A stretch of 64,000 bases of DNA from contig DAOPZC010000018.1 of NCBI GenBank assembly GCA_035353175.1, positions 1 through 64,000 of the forward strand. Direction: 5' to 3'. The stretch is from DAOPZC01 sp035353175. GTDB lineage: Bacteria; Verrucomicrobiota; Kiritimatiellia; RFP12; UBA1067. The translations under genes and the position numbers were made by a program. Under the pieces are notes generated by a model that saw only the letters and a program-made list of their open reading frames with translations, did not search any database and had not been told where the DNA came from. Each line of letters starts with the position of its first letter. Position 1 is the stretch's first letter. Positions 1-8,662 of the stretch are shown piece after piece.

Positions 1-102
1 GAAGTCGAGCGTGCCGGGCAGGATCTTGTTGCCGTGGTAGATCACGCCGTCCATGTCGCAGAGAATGCCGCGTTTCGCTTGCGTCGGTGAGCTGTTCTTC
101 AT
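1..102 (-). CDS. HAD-superfamily (NagD-like, HAD-IIA) phosphatase, partial
   Basis: Only the first 34 residues are visible; the gene continues beyond the left edge. Residues about 12-22 carry the HAD motif I (CDMDGVIYHG), in which the first Asp is the phospho-accepting nucleophile and the second the general acid. The following Pro-Gly (ILPGTLDF) is typical of the class IIA (NagD/4-nitrophenylphosphatase) branch, so a sugar- or nucleotide-phosphate phosphatase is likely, substrate unknown. Its ATG overlaps the stop of the upstream nucleosidase gene as ATGA, so the two should be translationally coupled. Confidence 0.75.
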   Translation of the reverse strand, partial: MKNSSPTQAKRGILCDMDGVIYHGNKILPGTLDF

Positions 103-824
103 AGTGTTTCCTCAAGGGCGAGGTGGTTCACGAGCGTGAGGCACAGCGCGGCCGAGTTGGCGGCGGCGCGGTGCACGAAGGTTTGGAAGTCAAGCGCATT
201 GTCGCCTTTGCTGGGCACGTCGCTTAGCGCGCGGAGGATCAGGAACGGCACGCCGAAGCGCGTGCAGACGTGGGCGATGGCACCGCCCTCCTGGTCGACG
301 CACTGGACGGCGTCGCCAAAATGGCTCCGGATGTCGGCGATCTGCTCGGGACGGTAGATGAAAGAATCGGACGAGCCGAGCAGTCCGTGATGGCAGGTCA
401 GGGGCTTGGCGTGTTCGGCGAGGACCTTCCTGAAGCGCTTGAGCAGACTGGCCGAGGCGTGGAAGCGCGGCTCGCATCCCATCATCTGGCCGTACTTCAA
501 GCCGAACGGGGTGATGTCCACATCGGTGTAGACGGCCTCCTCCGGCACGACGAGGTCGAGGATCTGCTGATGGGGCTGCATGCCACCTGCGCAGCCGGTG
601 TTGATGACGCAACAGGGTTCGAAATCGGAGAGGAGCAGGGCGAGGGTGCACGCCGCGTTGACTTTGCCGACGCCGGACCGGGCGATGACCAACTCCTGCG
701 CGCCGTGTCGGCCGCGGAACAGCTGCGTGTTGAAATGGGTCTGCGCGCCGTGGTCGGGAAAGACCGCGAGCAGCGCATCCAGCTCCTCCCGCATGGCGGC
801 GACCACGGCGATCGGTTTTTTCAT
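99..824 (-). CDS. mtnN: 5'-methylthioadenosine/S-adenosylhomocysteine nucleosidase
   Basis: Cytosolic nucleosidase that cleaves adenine from MTA and SAH, clearing inhibitory by-products of SAM-dependent reactions. The 241-residue product starts MKKPIAVVAAMREE; E14 aligns with catalytic E12 of the E. coli enzyme. E179 (VDQEGGAIAHV) and D202 (RALSDVP) match E. coli E174 and D197, with the same 23-residue spacing. The glycine-rich NTGCAGG segment is the phosphorylase-superfamily fold marker. One oddity is Gln where E. coli has Met173 beside the catalytic Glu. A TTG start 12 codons upstream is possible, but the ATG at 824 fits family length. No Shine-Dalgarno is visible. The stop overlaps the HAD gene start. 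Confidence 0.88.
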   Translation of the reverse strand: MKKPIAVVAAMREELDALLAVFPDHGAQTHFNTQLFRGRHGAQELVIARSGVGKVNAACTLALLLSDFEPCCVINTGCAGGMQPHQQILDLVVPEEAVYTDVDITPFGLKYGQMMGCEPRFHASASLLKRFRKVLAEHAKPLTCHHGLLGSSDSFIYRPEQIADIRSHFGDAVQCVDQEGGAIAHVCTRFGVPFLILRALSDVPSKGDNALDFQTFVHRAAANSAALCLTLVNHLALEETL

Positions 825-831
825 GGGACGT

Positions 832-860
832 AGTTTCGTATGAATTGACGCGCCTGTCAA
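832..860 (-). promoter_or_regulatory. Candidate promoter of mtnN
   Basis: On the minus strand a perfect TTGACA (855-860) is followed by 17 nt and a weak -10 GAAACT (832-837), which lies 7 nt before the ATG at 824. The -10 is poor, so this is tentative, but the missing Shine-Dalgarno and short distance fit the leaderless pattern seen at 927-942. Confidence 0.3.
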
Positions 861-903
861 CAGAGGGACAGATTGCCGCCCCCAAAAGAATCATCGTTCC
901 CCC

Positions 904-932
904 TTGAATCCTGCCGCGGCTCCGGATAAAAT
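904..932 (+). promoter_or_regulatory. Promoter with -10 next to start codon (leaderless type)
   Basis: TTGAAT (904-909), 17 nt spacer, TAAAAT (927-932; five of six matches). The ATG at 942 is only 9 nt beyond the -10 box, so transcription should start within about 3 nt of the start codon. No Shine-Dalgarno sequence precedes the ATG. Confidence 0.55.
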
Positions 933-941
933 GACGGTTAT

Positions 942-1718
942 ATGGAAACGAACAAACGGAAATTGCTGTTGGTCGATGACGATCCGAGCCTGCTCGAGAC
1001 GCTGGGAGACTTTTTGACGTTCGAAGGGTATGAGGTTTTGTGTTCCACGAGCGGCGAGGACGCGCTGATCAAGATGCGGCCTTTCCAGCCCGACCTGATC
1101 ATCCTCGACATGGGCATGCCGGGCATGGGCGGGACCGGATTTCTGGACCGGATCACCAATCCGGACGGGCGCACGCTCTATCCCGTGGTGGTGCTGACGG
1201 CGCGCGCTTCCATGGCCGAATATTTCGCCGACAAGCAGATCGCCGGTTTCATCGCCAAACCGTGCGATCCGCCCGACTTGCTGCTAGAGGTGGGCCGCAT
1301 CCTTTTCGAGACGGCGAATGAGGGGTACCGAGTGACTTCGTCGCAGGTGGCGCGGCGCCTGGTGATCGCCGATGGCGATCCCACGCTGCGGCGGACGCTG
1401 GAGTCGGAGTTCGCGCAGGCCGGGTTTCAAGTGGCGGCCGTCGCGACGGGCCCCGAGGCGCTGGAGGCCTGCGTCACGTTCAAGCCCAACGCGATTGTGA
1501 TGCGTCTGGAACTTGAAGGCATGAGCGCGGACGAGGTCGTCGCCATGCTGAAACGGCTGCCGAACACGCGCGGCGTCGAAGCCGTGGTCTACGGCTTCGA
1601 CCTGCCGGAGGCGCAACTGGAGCACGTGGCCAATCTCGACATTCCGCAGACCCACATGTTGAAAGACCTCACGGTCAATACGATCATTGACCGCACCATG
1701 GCTGTGACCGGAGCGTAG
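942..1718 (+). CDS. Tandem receiver-domain response regulator (second receiver degenerate)
   Basis: 258 residues made of two CheY-like receiver domains and no DNA-binding output. The first domain (about 6-125) is complete: acidic D12-D14, phospho-acceptor D56 (LIILDMGMPG) and the conserved Lys in FIAKP. The second domain (about 138-255) keeps the fold (LVIADGDPT, GYG...), but Arg occupies the phospho-acceptor position (AIVMRLELEG), so it should not be phosphorylated and may act in protein binding. It probably works in a phosphorelay, and the hybrid kinase downstream is a candidate partner. It is separated from nrdR by 40 nt and appears to have its own leaderless-type promoter. Confidence 0.8.
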   Translation: METNKRKLLLVDDDPSLLETLGDFLTFEGYEVLCSTSGEDALIKMRPFQPDLIILDMGMPGMGGTGFLDRITNPDGRTLYPVVVLTARASMAEYFADKQIAGFIAKPCDPPDLLLEVGRILFETANEGYRVTSSQVARRLVIADGDPTLRRTLESEFAQAGFQVAAVATGPEALEACVTFKPNAIVMRLELEGMSADEVVAMLKRLPNTRGVEAVVYGFDLPEAQLEHVANLDIPQTHMLKDLTVNTIIDRTMAVTGA

Positions 1719-1758
1719 AACGCGCGGTCGGCCGATGCGGGAAAAAGGGGGATCCTCG

Positions 1759-2205
1759 ATGCGTTGTCCCAAATGCGGCCATCTCGACGACAAGGTCTTA
1801 GACAGCCGGGCGGCACGCGAAGGCGCGTCGATCCGCCGGCGTCGGCAGTGTCTGGCCTGCGAGCACCGCTTCACGACCTATGAGGAAATCGTGAAGGACG
1901 AGCTTCGGGTGATCAAGCGCGACGGCCGGCGCGAGGAGTTCAGCCGTCTGAAGCTGGAGCGGGGGCTGATGCGGGCCTGCGAGAAGCGCCCGATCAGCGC
2001 GGATCAGATCCACGACCTCGTCGACCAGGTCATCGAGAGTTTCGAGGGCGAGAGCGAGGTCACCTCTGAACAGATCGGATTGGCGGTGATGACCCGGCTG
2101 CACCGCCTCGACGATGTGGCCTACATCCGCTTCGCCTCCGTTTATCGCCGGTTCGCGGATGTGAACCAGTTCCTCAAGGCGGTCAAGGACATGGTGGAGA
2201 AGTAA
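1759..2205 (+). CDS. nrdR: Transcriptional repressor NrdR
   Basis: Zn-ribbon plus ATP-cone repressor of ribonucleotide reductase genes. The 148-residue product begins MRCPKCGHLDD. The Zn ligands C3, C6, C31 and C34 are all present, followed by the ATP-cone (VIKRDGRREEFSRLKL onward) that senses ATP/dATP. An upstream in-frame ATG at 1735 would add eight unconserved residues; the start at 1759 places the Zn-ribbon at the N terminus as in the family and has a purine-rich stretch (AAAAAGGGGG) about 8 nt upstream. No nrd gene lies in the window, so its targets are elsewhere. Confidence 0.92.
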   Translation: MRCPKCGHLDDKVLDSRAAREGASIRRRRQCLACEHRFTTYEEIVKDELRVIKRDGRREEFSRLKLERGLMRACEKRPISADQIHDLVDQVIESFEGESEVTSEQIGLAVMTRLHRLDDVAYIRFASVYRRFADVNQFLKAVKDMVEK

Positions 2206-2208
2206 GCC

Positions 2209-2535
2209 GTGCACAAGCTTACCGTCTACGTTCCGGCGTCGCATCTCGAATCCGTGAAGGCCGCGCTGTTTGCGGCCGGCGCGGGCCGCTATGCCGGCTA
2301 TGACCAGTGCAGCTGGCAGGTCCTTGGCCAAGGCCAGTTCCGTCCGCTGGCGGGGAGCGCCCCGTTCATCGGGCAGACCGGCGTGGTCGAGCAGGTGCCC
2401 GAATACCGCGTGGAGATGATCTGTGCCGACGAGGCGGTTGCCGCAGTCGCGGCCGCGCTGCGCGCCGCGCATCCGTATGAAGAGCCGGCGTTCGATTTTG
2501 TCCGAATTGCGCCAGAGTCTGTCGCGAACCGTTAA
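2209..2535 (+). CDS. Stand-alone NIF3/YqfO C-terminal-type (CutA/PII-like) domain protein
   Basis: A 108-residue protein starting with GTG three nt after the nrdR stop. It matches the small stand-alone version of the CutA-like domain inserted in NIF3/DUF34 proteins: MHKLTVYVPASHLESVKAAL at the start, GQFRP and GVVEQVPE in the middle, and the signature HPYEEPAFDF near the C terminus. The family is thought to bind metal or small ligands through a trimeric ferredoxin-like fold; the cellular role is unknown. Tight spacing to nrdR suggests co-transcription. The alternative, a truncated full NIF3, is unlikely because the two dinuclear-metal half-domains are absent and the product is complete for the small family. 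Confidence 0.75.
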   Translation: MHKLTVYVPASHLESVKAALFAAGAGRYAGYDQCSWQVLGQGQFRPLAGSAPFIGQTGVVEQVPEYRVEMICADEAVAAVAAALRAAHPYEEPAFDFVRIAPESVANR

Positions 2536-2602
2536 GGCCGAGGGCCTAAGGCAGGAAAAAGCGTCTGACGTGTCGTGAACACAGCGAGGAGGACCGATCG
2601 TC

Positions 2603-5600
2603 ATGAGGTTCAACCCTTTTTCAAGGCTGGCGGACCGGTCTGCCGCGCAGATCATTGTCATGGCCTCGGTCATGTTGCTGTTGGTCTCGGCGGTTGTCTG
2701 GAAAACAGCGCGTCATGCCGATCGTGAGATGCGTGATGAGCTGCTGGTGCAGGCGCGGATGGTCAAACAAGCCGTCGAAGACCAGGACCTCAAGACGCTT
2801 GCCGGCTCCAGCGAAGATGTCGATAAACCGGCTTATAAACAGATCCGGGACCGGTTCGCCGATCTCAAGGAAACCAACTCCAGGTACCGGTTCCTGTACA
2901 TCATGGGGCGGAGGGCAAACGGTCAGGTCTTCTTCTATCTGGACTCCGAGAACGTCAATTCAGAGTTGTATGCGGCGCCTGGCGAGGAGTACGGAGAGAT
3001 CTCCGCGGAGGATGCCCGTGTGTTCGACACCAAGACGGCCGTCGTGACCGGCCCATCCTCAGACCGCTGGGGGACCTGGGTCTCGGCGTTGGTGCCGATC
3101 ATCGATCCGCCGACAGGAGCCGTGGCCGGCGTGTTGGGCATTGACGTTGATGCCCATGCTTGGAAATGGGAGGTGGCGGCCCGCACGGCGTTGCCCGTCA
3201 GCCTGCTGCTGGCGTTGGTGATTGTTGTGATCGCAGGCCTTTTGGCTTTCCGCCCCCAATACGATCACGTGGATATCAAGCCGATCCAGCAACGCCTGCT
3301 GGTGCCGCTCGCGGCCGTGCTGTTGCTTCTCCCGGTGGGAGCCGGTTCTCTGCTGGTGATCCAGCATCGCCAAAGTCTGAACCTGGTTTTCCGGACAACA
3401 CGGGTCCAACTCGAGTCTGACTTGAATGCCGCCATGAACAAACAAGTCGGGGTCATGAATGCGCTCGGGAATGTCGTGGCGATGGATCCATGCCTGGTGG
3501 AGTCGCTCAAATCGCGAGACCGCGAACGCCTGCTGAAAGCGTATGCGCCGGTGTTCAAGGCGATGAGTACAGATCAATCTCTCGCCCGCTTCGCACTGAT
3601 TGGCACTGACCGGGTATGCCTGGTGCGTTTCCACCTGCCTGAAAAATACGGCGATCGGATTGAGCGGCCCACGTTGATTGATGCCGAGCGCAGCGGTGCT
3701 CCCGCAACGGGGCTCGAGTTGGAAGAAAAGTCATTTTTGGTCCTGCGGACGGTGCGGCCGGTCTATGACGGCCGTACGCTGGTTGGGTATATTGAGATGG
3801 GGATGACGTTCGATAAAATCGTTGACGCCTTGGATGTCGATGACGGGGTCGAGTATGCCGTCGCCATCCGCAAGGAGTATTTGGATCGGACCGCTTGGGA
3901 GGAGACGTTGCGGCAGCTCGGACGGCCTGCCATTTGGGACCGCTTCGCCGCGTCTGCGCTGATTTATGCAACCCTTTCCACCTTTCCCGCCGACATCGCT
4001 CAGGCGTTTGGGGCGTGGCGCCCCGCTTCGTCGCGCGACGTGCTCGAGACCTCCTCCGGGGACCAGAAATGGGGCGTCATGACGGTCCCGCTGAAGGATG
4101 GCCACCATAGCGAGATCGGCAGTCTGATCGCGCTGCTCAACATCACGGACGCGAAAACGGTACAGGCCCGGTTGAGGGCGGTCGGACTGGGCGGCGGACT
4201 GGTGCTCCTGGTCGGTCTGCTCAGTTTCCTTTACGTGTTGCTGCGCCGCACCGATAACAGTATCCGCCGGCAGCAGCTGAAGCTGCAGAAAAGCGAGCAG
4301 CGGCTGAGCGCCACCTTGCGCTCGATCGGCGACGGCGTCATCACCACGGATGCCGCCGGCCGGATCACGGATCTGAACGCCGTGGCGGAAAGGCTGACCG
4401 GCTGGACAACGGCTGAGGCGGAGGGACGTTTCTTGGTGGAGGTCTTCCGCATCGTCAACGCGCTGACCCGTGAGGAAATAAGCAACCCCGTTGAGAAGGT
4501 GATCCGCGAAGAGACGGTTGTCGAGTTGGCCAACCATTCAATGCTCATTGCTAAGGACGGCACGGAATATCAGATCGCCGACAGCTGTGCGCCGATCCGC
4601 GACGCGAGCCAGAACGTGATCGGCGTCGTGCTCGTCTTCCGGGATGTCAGCGAGGAATACCGGCGCCGGGCAATCCTGCGCGCCAGCGAAGAACGATACC
4701 GCGCCATATTCGAAAAGAACGCGTCCATCCAGTACCTCATGAACGTCTGCGACGGAAGAATCGTTGACGCGAATCCTGCGGCGTGCGCGTTCTACGGCTA
4801 TACGCGAGAGCGCATGAAGCAGCTGCACATCTCCGACATCAACACGATGTGGCAGTCGAAACAGCATGAAATACTGGCGAAGGCGCGCACCGAAGGCTGC
4901 CCCCGGTTTGAGTTCCGCCACCGGCTGGCCGATGGCCAGATCCGCGAGGTCGAATCGTATCTGTGCACCTTGACCATTGATGGGCGGGAATGCCTGTACG
5001 CCGTTGTTCACGACATTACAGCGCGTAAACAGACGGAAGCGGAGCTGAATAAGGAACAGGTGTTGGTTCGGACACTGATGGAGAACGTCCCTGAGCACAT
5101 CTATTTCAAGGACGCCGAGAGCCGCTTCGTCATGATCAGCCGGCGGCAAGCGGAAGCGTTTGGACTTCCCGATCCCGCGTTGGCGGTCGGCAAGACGGAC
5201 TTCGATTTCTTCACCGAAGAACACGCTCGTCCGGCGTTTGAGGCGGAACAGGAGATCGTCCGGTCCGGCAAGCCGATCGTGGACCTCGAAGAGAAGGAAA
5301 CGTGGCCCGATGGCTCTGCCACGTGGGTCTTGACGACCAAGATGCCCCTGCGTGACAGCGACGGGAACATTATCGGAACGTTCGGCGTTTCGCACGACAT
5401 CACGGCGCGCAAGCGCATCGAGCAGGAGCTGCGCGAGAACGAAGGCCGGCTACGGGCGCTCACCGACGCGGCGCAAGACGCAATCCTGATGATGGATGCC
5501 GATGGGCGGATTTCCTTCTGGAACCCGGCGGCGGAGCGCATCTTCGGCTATGCGCAGGACGAGGTGATCGGCCGCGACCTGCACGAGCTGGTCGCGCCGC

Positions 5601-7879
5601 AGCGTTACCGTCCGGCCTATCAGGCCGGGATGGCAAGGTTCCAGAAAACCGGTGAGGGGGCTGCCGTCAACACGACGATCGAGCTGCAGGCTCTCCGCAA
5701 GACGGGCGAAGAATTGCCGGTTGAGCTGTCGCTCTCCGCCCTGCACCTCGAGGGGCGCTGGCAGGCGGTGGGCATCATTCGCGACATCACCGAACACAAG
5801 CGGGACCAGGAAGAGCTGATCGAAACCAACCGGCAACTCAACGAGGCGATGTCCCGCGCCAATGAGATGGCGGAGCAGGCGCGGCAGGCCAGCACCGCCA
5901 AGTCCGATTTCTTGGCCAATATGAGCCACGAGATCCGGACGCCCATGAACGGCGTGATCGGCATGACCGGCTTGCTGCTCGACACCGAGTTGACGGACGA
6001 GCAGCGGCGCTATGCCGAAACCGTGCGGACAAGCGCCGAATCCCTCCTCGGCCTCATCAACGACATCTTGGACTTCTCCAAGATCGAGGCGGGCAAGATG
6101 AGTTTGGAGATTTTGGATTTCGATCTTCAGGATCTCGTCGAGGACCTGGCCGCGACCATGGCGTTGCGGGCGCAGGACAAGGGGCTGGAACTGCTGTACA
6201 GCATCGCCACCGAGGTGCCGACGCAGTTGCGCGGCGATCCCGGCAGGCTGCGCCAGATTCTCACGAACCTCGTGAGCAACGCCATCAAGTTCACCCAGGC
6301 CGGTGAGGTGGCGATCCGCGTGATGTTGGAATCTGAAAGGATGGACTCCGTCCTGCTCCGGTTCTCGGTGCGCGATACCGGCATCGGCATTCCGGAGGAG
6401 AAGATCGGTCTGCTCTTCGAGAAATTCATGCAGGCAGACACTTCGACCACGCGCAAGTATGGCGGAACCGGGCTGGGACTGGCCATCTGCAAGCAGTTGG
6501 CGGAGCTCATGGACGGCGAGGTGAGTGTCGTCAGTGAAGAGGGCAAGGGGTCGGAATTTTCGGTGACGGCGCGCTTCGGGAAGCAGGCCGAAGGGGCGCA
6601 GCCCGTTGTGCCGGTGTCGGCTGATCTTCGCCATGTCCGCATTTTGGTCGTCGACGACAATGCGACCAGCCGGGAAATTCTGACCACCTATATGACGTCT
6701 TGGGGGATGCGGCCTGCCGAAACCTCGAACGGGCCTTCGGCGATCCAAATGCTCCTCCGGGCGGTGGGAATGGGCGACCCCTTCCAGTTGGCGGTTCTGG
6801 ACATGCAGATGCCGGTGATGGACGGGGAGATGCTCGGCCAGGCGATCAAGGCGGATGCTCGGATCGCCGGAACCCGTCTCGTGATGCTCACATCGTTGGG
6901 GATGAGGGACAATGCCGCTCATTTCCAGCTGATCGGCTTCGAGGCCTGCCTCACCAAGCCGGCGCGCCATCAGGAGTTGAAGCGCGCGCTGTCGCTGGCT
7001 CTGATGGACAAGGCTACGAAGGTTCCGCAGTCGGCCACCAAGCGTCAGGGCACCAAGGATTTGCAGGCGCAGTTTGCCGATATCAAGGCCCGTATTCTGT
7101 TGGCGGAGGATAATATCACCAACCAGCAGGTGGCGTTGGGTATCCTCAAGAAACTGGGCTTGCGCGCCGATGCGGTCGCCAACGGCGCTGAAGCCATCAA
7201 AGAGTTGGGGACCGTCCCCTATGACCTGGTTCTCATGGATGTGCAGATGCCGGTGTTGGACGGACTGGAGGCCACGCGGCAGATTCGCGCTGTGCATGCA
7301 CCGGTGCTCAATCGGGACATCCCCATTGTCGCCATGACCGCACACGCCATGCAGGGCGACCAGGAAAAGTGCCTGGCCGCCGGCATGAACGACTATGTTT
7401 CTAAACCGGTGACGCCGCAGGCATTGGCCCGGGTGCTCGAAAGGTGGCTCCGAAAGAAAGAACACGCGAACACGGGCACGGCCGGAAACGTCCGCCAGTC
7501 GGCCGCCGAACCGTTGCCGTCGGTTTGGGATCTCGCCGGATTGATGGAGCGCGTGATGGATGACAAGGATTTGGCGCAACAGGTGCTGGCCGGTTTTCCG
7601 GAGGATGTCGGACAACGGTTGCTGGCGTTGAAAGCCTGTTTCGACGCGGGCAACCTCGCCGGCGTCGAACGGCAGGCGCATGCCATCAACGGCGCCGCGG
7701 GCATCATCGGGGGCGAAGCCCTGCGTGCGGAGGCTTCCGCCATGGAGAAGGCGGCGCGGACTGGCGATCGGGCCGGCGCTGCCGCACGGTACCCGGAATT
7801 GATTCGGCGCTTTGAAGGACTGAAAGAAGCGCTCGAATCCCAACTGAAGACGTGGAGGGGCGACTCATGCGTGTCCTGA
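2603..7879 (+). CDS. Large hybrid sensor histidine kinase (two sensor regions, 4 PAS, HisKA-HATPase, 2 receivers, HPt)
   Basis: 1758 residues with a complete phosphorelay in one chain. TM helix about 16-36; extracytoplasmic Cache-like sensor about 37-190; TM about 195-215 and 232-253; second Cache-like region about 260-520; TM about 526-548. Four PAS domains follow (about 564-685, 695-810, 815-935, 940-1065), then HisKA with phospho-accepting H1109 (MSHEIRTPMNG), HATPase_c (N box NLVSNAIKF, G boxes DTGIGIP and GTGLGL), receiver 1 with D1400, receiver 2 with D1546, and a C-terminal HPt domain with H1693 (AHAINGAAG). Start chosen for a GAGGAGG motif 10 nt upstream. The 3' end overlaps the next regulator by 13 nt, so that regulator is the likely final acceptor. 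The ligand is unknown. Confidence 0.9.
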   Translation: MRFNPFSRLADRSAAQIIVMASVMLLLVSAVVWKTARHADREMRDELLVQARMVKQAVEDQDLKTLAGSSEDVDKPAYKQIRDRFADLKETNSRYRFLYIMGRRANGQVFFYLDSENVNSELYAAPGEEYGEISAEDARVFDTKTAVVTGPSSDRWGTWVSALVPIIDPPTGAVAGVLGIDVDAHAWKWEVAARTALPVSLLLALVIVVIAGLLAFRPQYDHVDIKPIQQRLLVPLAAVLLLLPVGAGSLLVIQHRQSLNLVFRTTRVQLESDLNAAMNKQVGVMNALGNVVAMDPCLVESLKSRDRERLLKAYAPVFKAMSTDQSLARFALIGTDRVCLVRFHLPEKYGDRIERPTLIDAERSGAPATGLELEEKSFLVLRTVRPVYDGRTLVGYIEMGMTFDKIVDALDVDDGVEYAVAIRKEYLDRTAWEETLRQLGRPAIWDRFAASALIYATLSTFPADIAQAFGAWRPASSRDVLETSSGDQKWGVMTVPLKDGHHSEIGSLIALLNITDAKTVQARLRAVGLGGGLVLLVGLLSFLYVLLRRTDNSIRRQQLKLQKSEQRLSATLRSIGDGVITTDAAGRITDLNAVAERLTGWTTAEAEGRFLVEVFRIVNALTREEISNPVEKVIREETVVELANHSMLIAKDGTEYQIADSCAPIRDASQNVIGVVLVFRDVSEEYRRRAILRASEERYRAIFEKNASIQYLMNVCDGRIVDANPAACAFYGYTRERMKQLHISDINTMWQSKQHEILAKARTEGCPRFEFRHRLADGQIREVESYLCTLTIDGRECLYAVVHDITARKQTEAELNKEQVLVRTLMENVPEHIYFKDAESRFVMISRRQAEAFGLPDPALAVGKTDFDFFTEEHARPAFEAEQEIVRSGKPIVDLEEKETWPDGSATWVLTTKMPLRDSDGNIIGTFGVSHDITARKRIEQELRENEGRLRALTDAAQDAILMMDADGRISFWNPAAERIFGYAQDEVIGRDLHELVAPQRYRPAYQAGMARFQKTGEGAAVNTTIELQALRKTGEELPVELSLSALHLEGRWQAVGIIRDITEHKRDQEELIETNRQLNEAMSRANEMAEQARQASTAKSDFLANMSHEIRTPMNGVIGMTGLLLDTELTDEQRRYAETVRTSAESLLGLINDILDFSKIEAGKMSLEILDFDLQDLVEDLAATMALRAQDKGLELLYSIATEVPTQLRGDPGRLRQILTNLVSNAIKFTQAGEVAIRVMLESERMDSVLLRFSVRDTGIGIPEEKIGLLFEKFMQADTSTTRKYGGTGLGLAICKQLAELMDGEVSVVSEEGKGSEFSVTARFGKQAEGAQPVVPVSADLRHVRILVVDDNATSREILTTYMTSWGMRPAETSNGPSAIQMLLRAVGMGDPFQLAVLDMQMPVMDGEMLGQAIKADARIAGTRLVMLTSLGMRDNAAHFQLIGFEACLTKPARHQELKRALSLALMDKATKVPQSATKRQGTKDLQAQFADIKARILLAEDNITNQQVALGILKKLGLRADAVANGAEAIKELGTVPYDLVLMDVQMPVLDGLEATRQIRAVHAPVLNRDIPIVAMTAHAMQGDQEKCLAAGMNDYVSKPVTPQALARVLERWLRKKEHANTGTAGNVRQSAAEPLPSVWDLAGLMERVMDDKDLAQQVLAGFPEDVGQRLLALKACFDAGNLAGVERQAHAINGAAGIIGGEALRAEASAMEKAARTGDRAGAAARYPELIRRFEGLKEALESQLKTWRGDSCVS

Positions 7880-8475
7880 TTGCGGAAGACGATCCGACTT
7901 CCCGGCTGATGCTGACGGCGGTACTCAAGAAGTGCGGATATGAAGCGGTCTCCGCCTCCAACGGTCTGGAGGCTTGGGAGGCCTTGCAACAAAGCGATGC
8001 GCCTCGGTTGGCCATCTTGGATTGGATGATGCCCGAGATGGACGGGCTGGAGGTCGTGCGCCGGGTCCGCGCGGAGAAGGCCGGGCTGCAGCCTTATGTG
8101 CTCATGCTGACCACCAAGGGCGAGAAAGAGGATGTCGTGGCCGGGCTTGAGGCCGGTGCCGACGACTACCTGACGAAGCCGTTCCATCCGGCGGAATTGC
8201 GGGCCAGGGTCGACGTGGGCCGGCGTCTGCTCGAAACGCAGGATCAGCTGGCCCGGCAGGTCTGCGAATTGCGCCAGGCGTTAGACGACATCAAGACCTT
8301 GCAGGGTATTCTGCCCATCTGCATGCATTGCAAGAAAATCAGGAATGACAAAGGGTATTGGGAGCAGGTCGAGGGGTATATCAGTCACCATTCAGAAGCG
8401 CTGTTCACGCATAGCATCTGTCCCGAGTGCATGCAAAAACATTACCCGGAGCCCTCGTCTGCTCCGGAGTGGTGA
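7867..8475 (+). CDS. Response regulator with C-terminal CxxC-CxxC domain
   Basis: 202 residues. The N-terminal CheY-like receiver (about 1-125) has D8/D9, phospho-acceptor D52 (AILDWMMPEMDG) and Lys in LTKPFHP. A helical linker leads to a Cys-rich tail with C152-x2-C155 (CMHCKKIRND) and C185-x2-C188 (CPECMQKHYPE), flanking GYWEQVEGYI and SHHSEALFTHSI segments. This tail recurs in response regulators and PAS proteins and looks like a small metal site; its function is not established. GGAGGGG lies just upstream of the ATG at 7867, which sits inside the hybrid kinase gene, so kinase and regulator form a coupled pair. There is no recognisable DNA-binding or enzymatic output. Confidence 0.85.
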   Translation: MRVLIAEDDPTSRLMLTAVLKKCGYEAVSASNGLEAWEALQQSDAPRLAILDWMMPEMDGLEVVRRVRAEKAGLQPYVLMLTTKGEKEDVVAGLEAGADDYLTKPFHPAELRARVDVGRRLLETQDQLARQVCELRQALDDIKTLQGILPICMHCKKIRNDKGYWEQVEGYISHHSEALFTHSICPECMQKHYPEPSSAPEW

Positions 8476-8662
8476 CCGTAACGTCGGGCGGGGGCCGTGG
8501 ACGATCCCGCCCGGACGCGTAAGCGGCGAATCGGCATCCGTCCCATTTGGCTTTTAAGTGCCGCCGCTTATCGGTAGACTTGCCGGCGGAAAGATGGGCT
8601 GGGAGAAAAGGACACGGTAAACGGCTGCGGGTTGAAACGGGCATAACAAAAGGGGGGGGCGG

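Noticed and set aside
5450..7843. 797-residue open frame opposite the hybrid kinase
   Set aside because: Composition is that of an antisense shadow; the plus-strand kinase domains are intact across the whole stretch.
8476..8662. Possible promoter or small RNA before the ceramidase-like gene
   Set aside because: Only short GC-rich complementarity and no convincing -35/-10 or terminator could be found.
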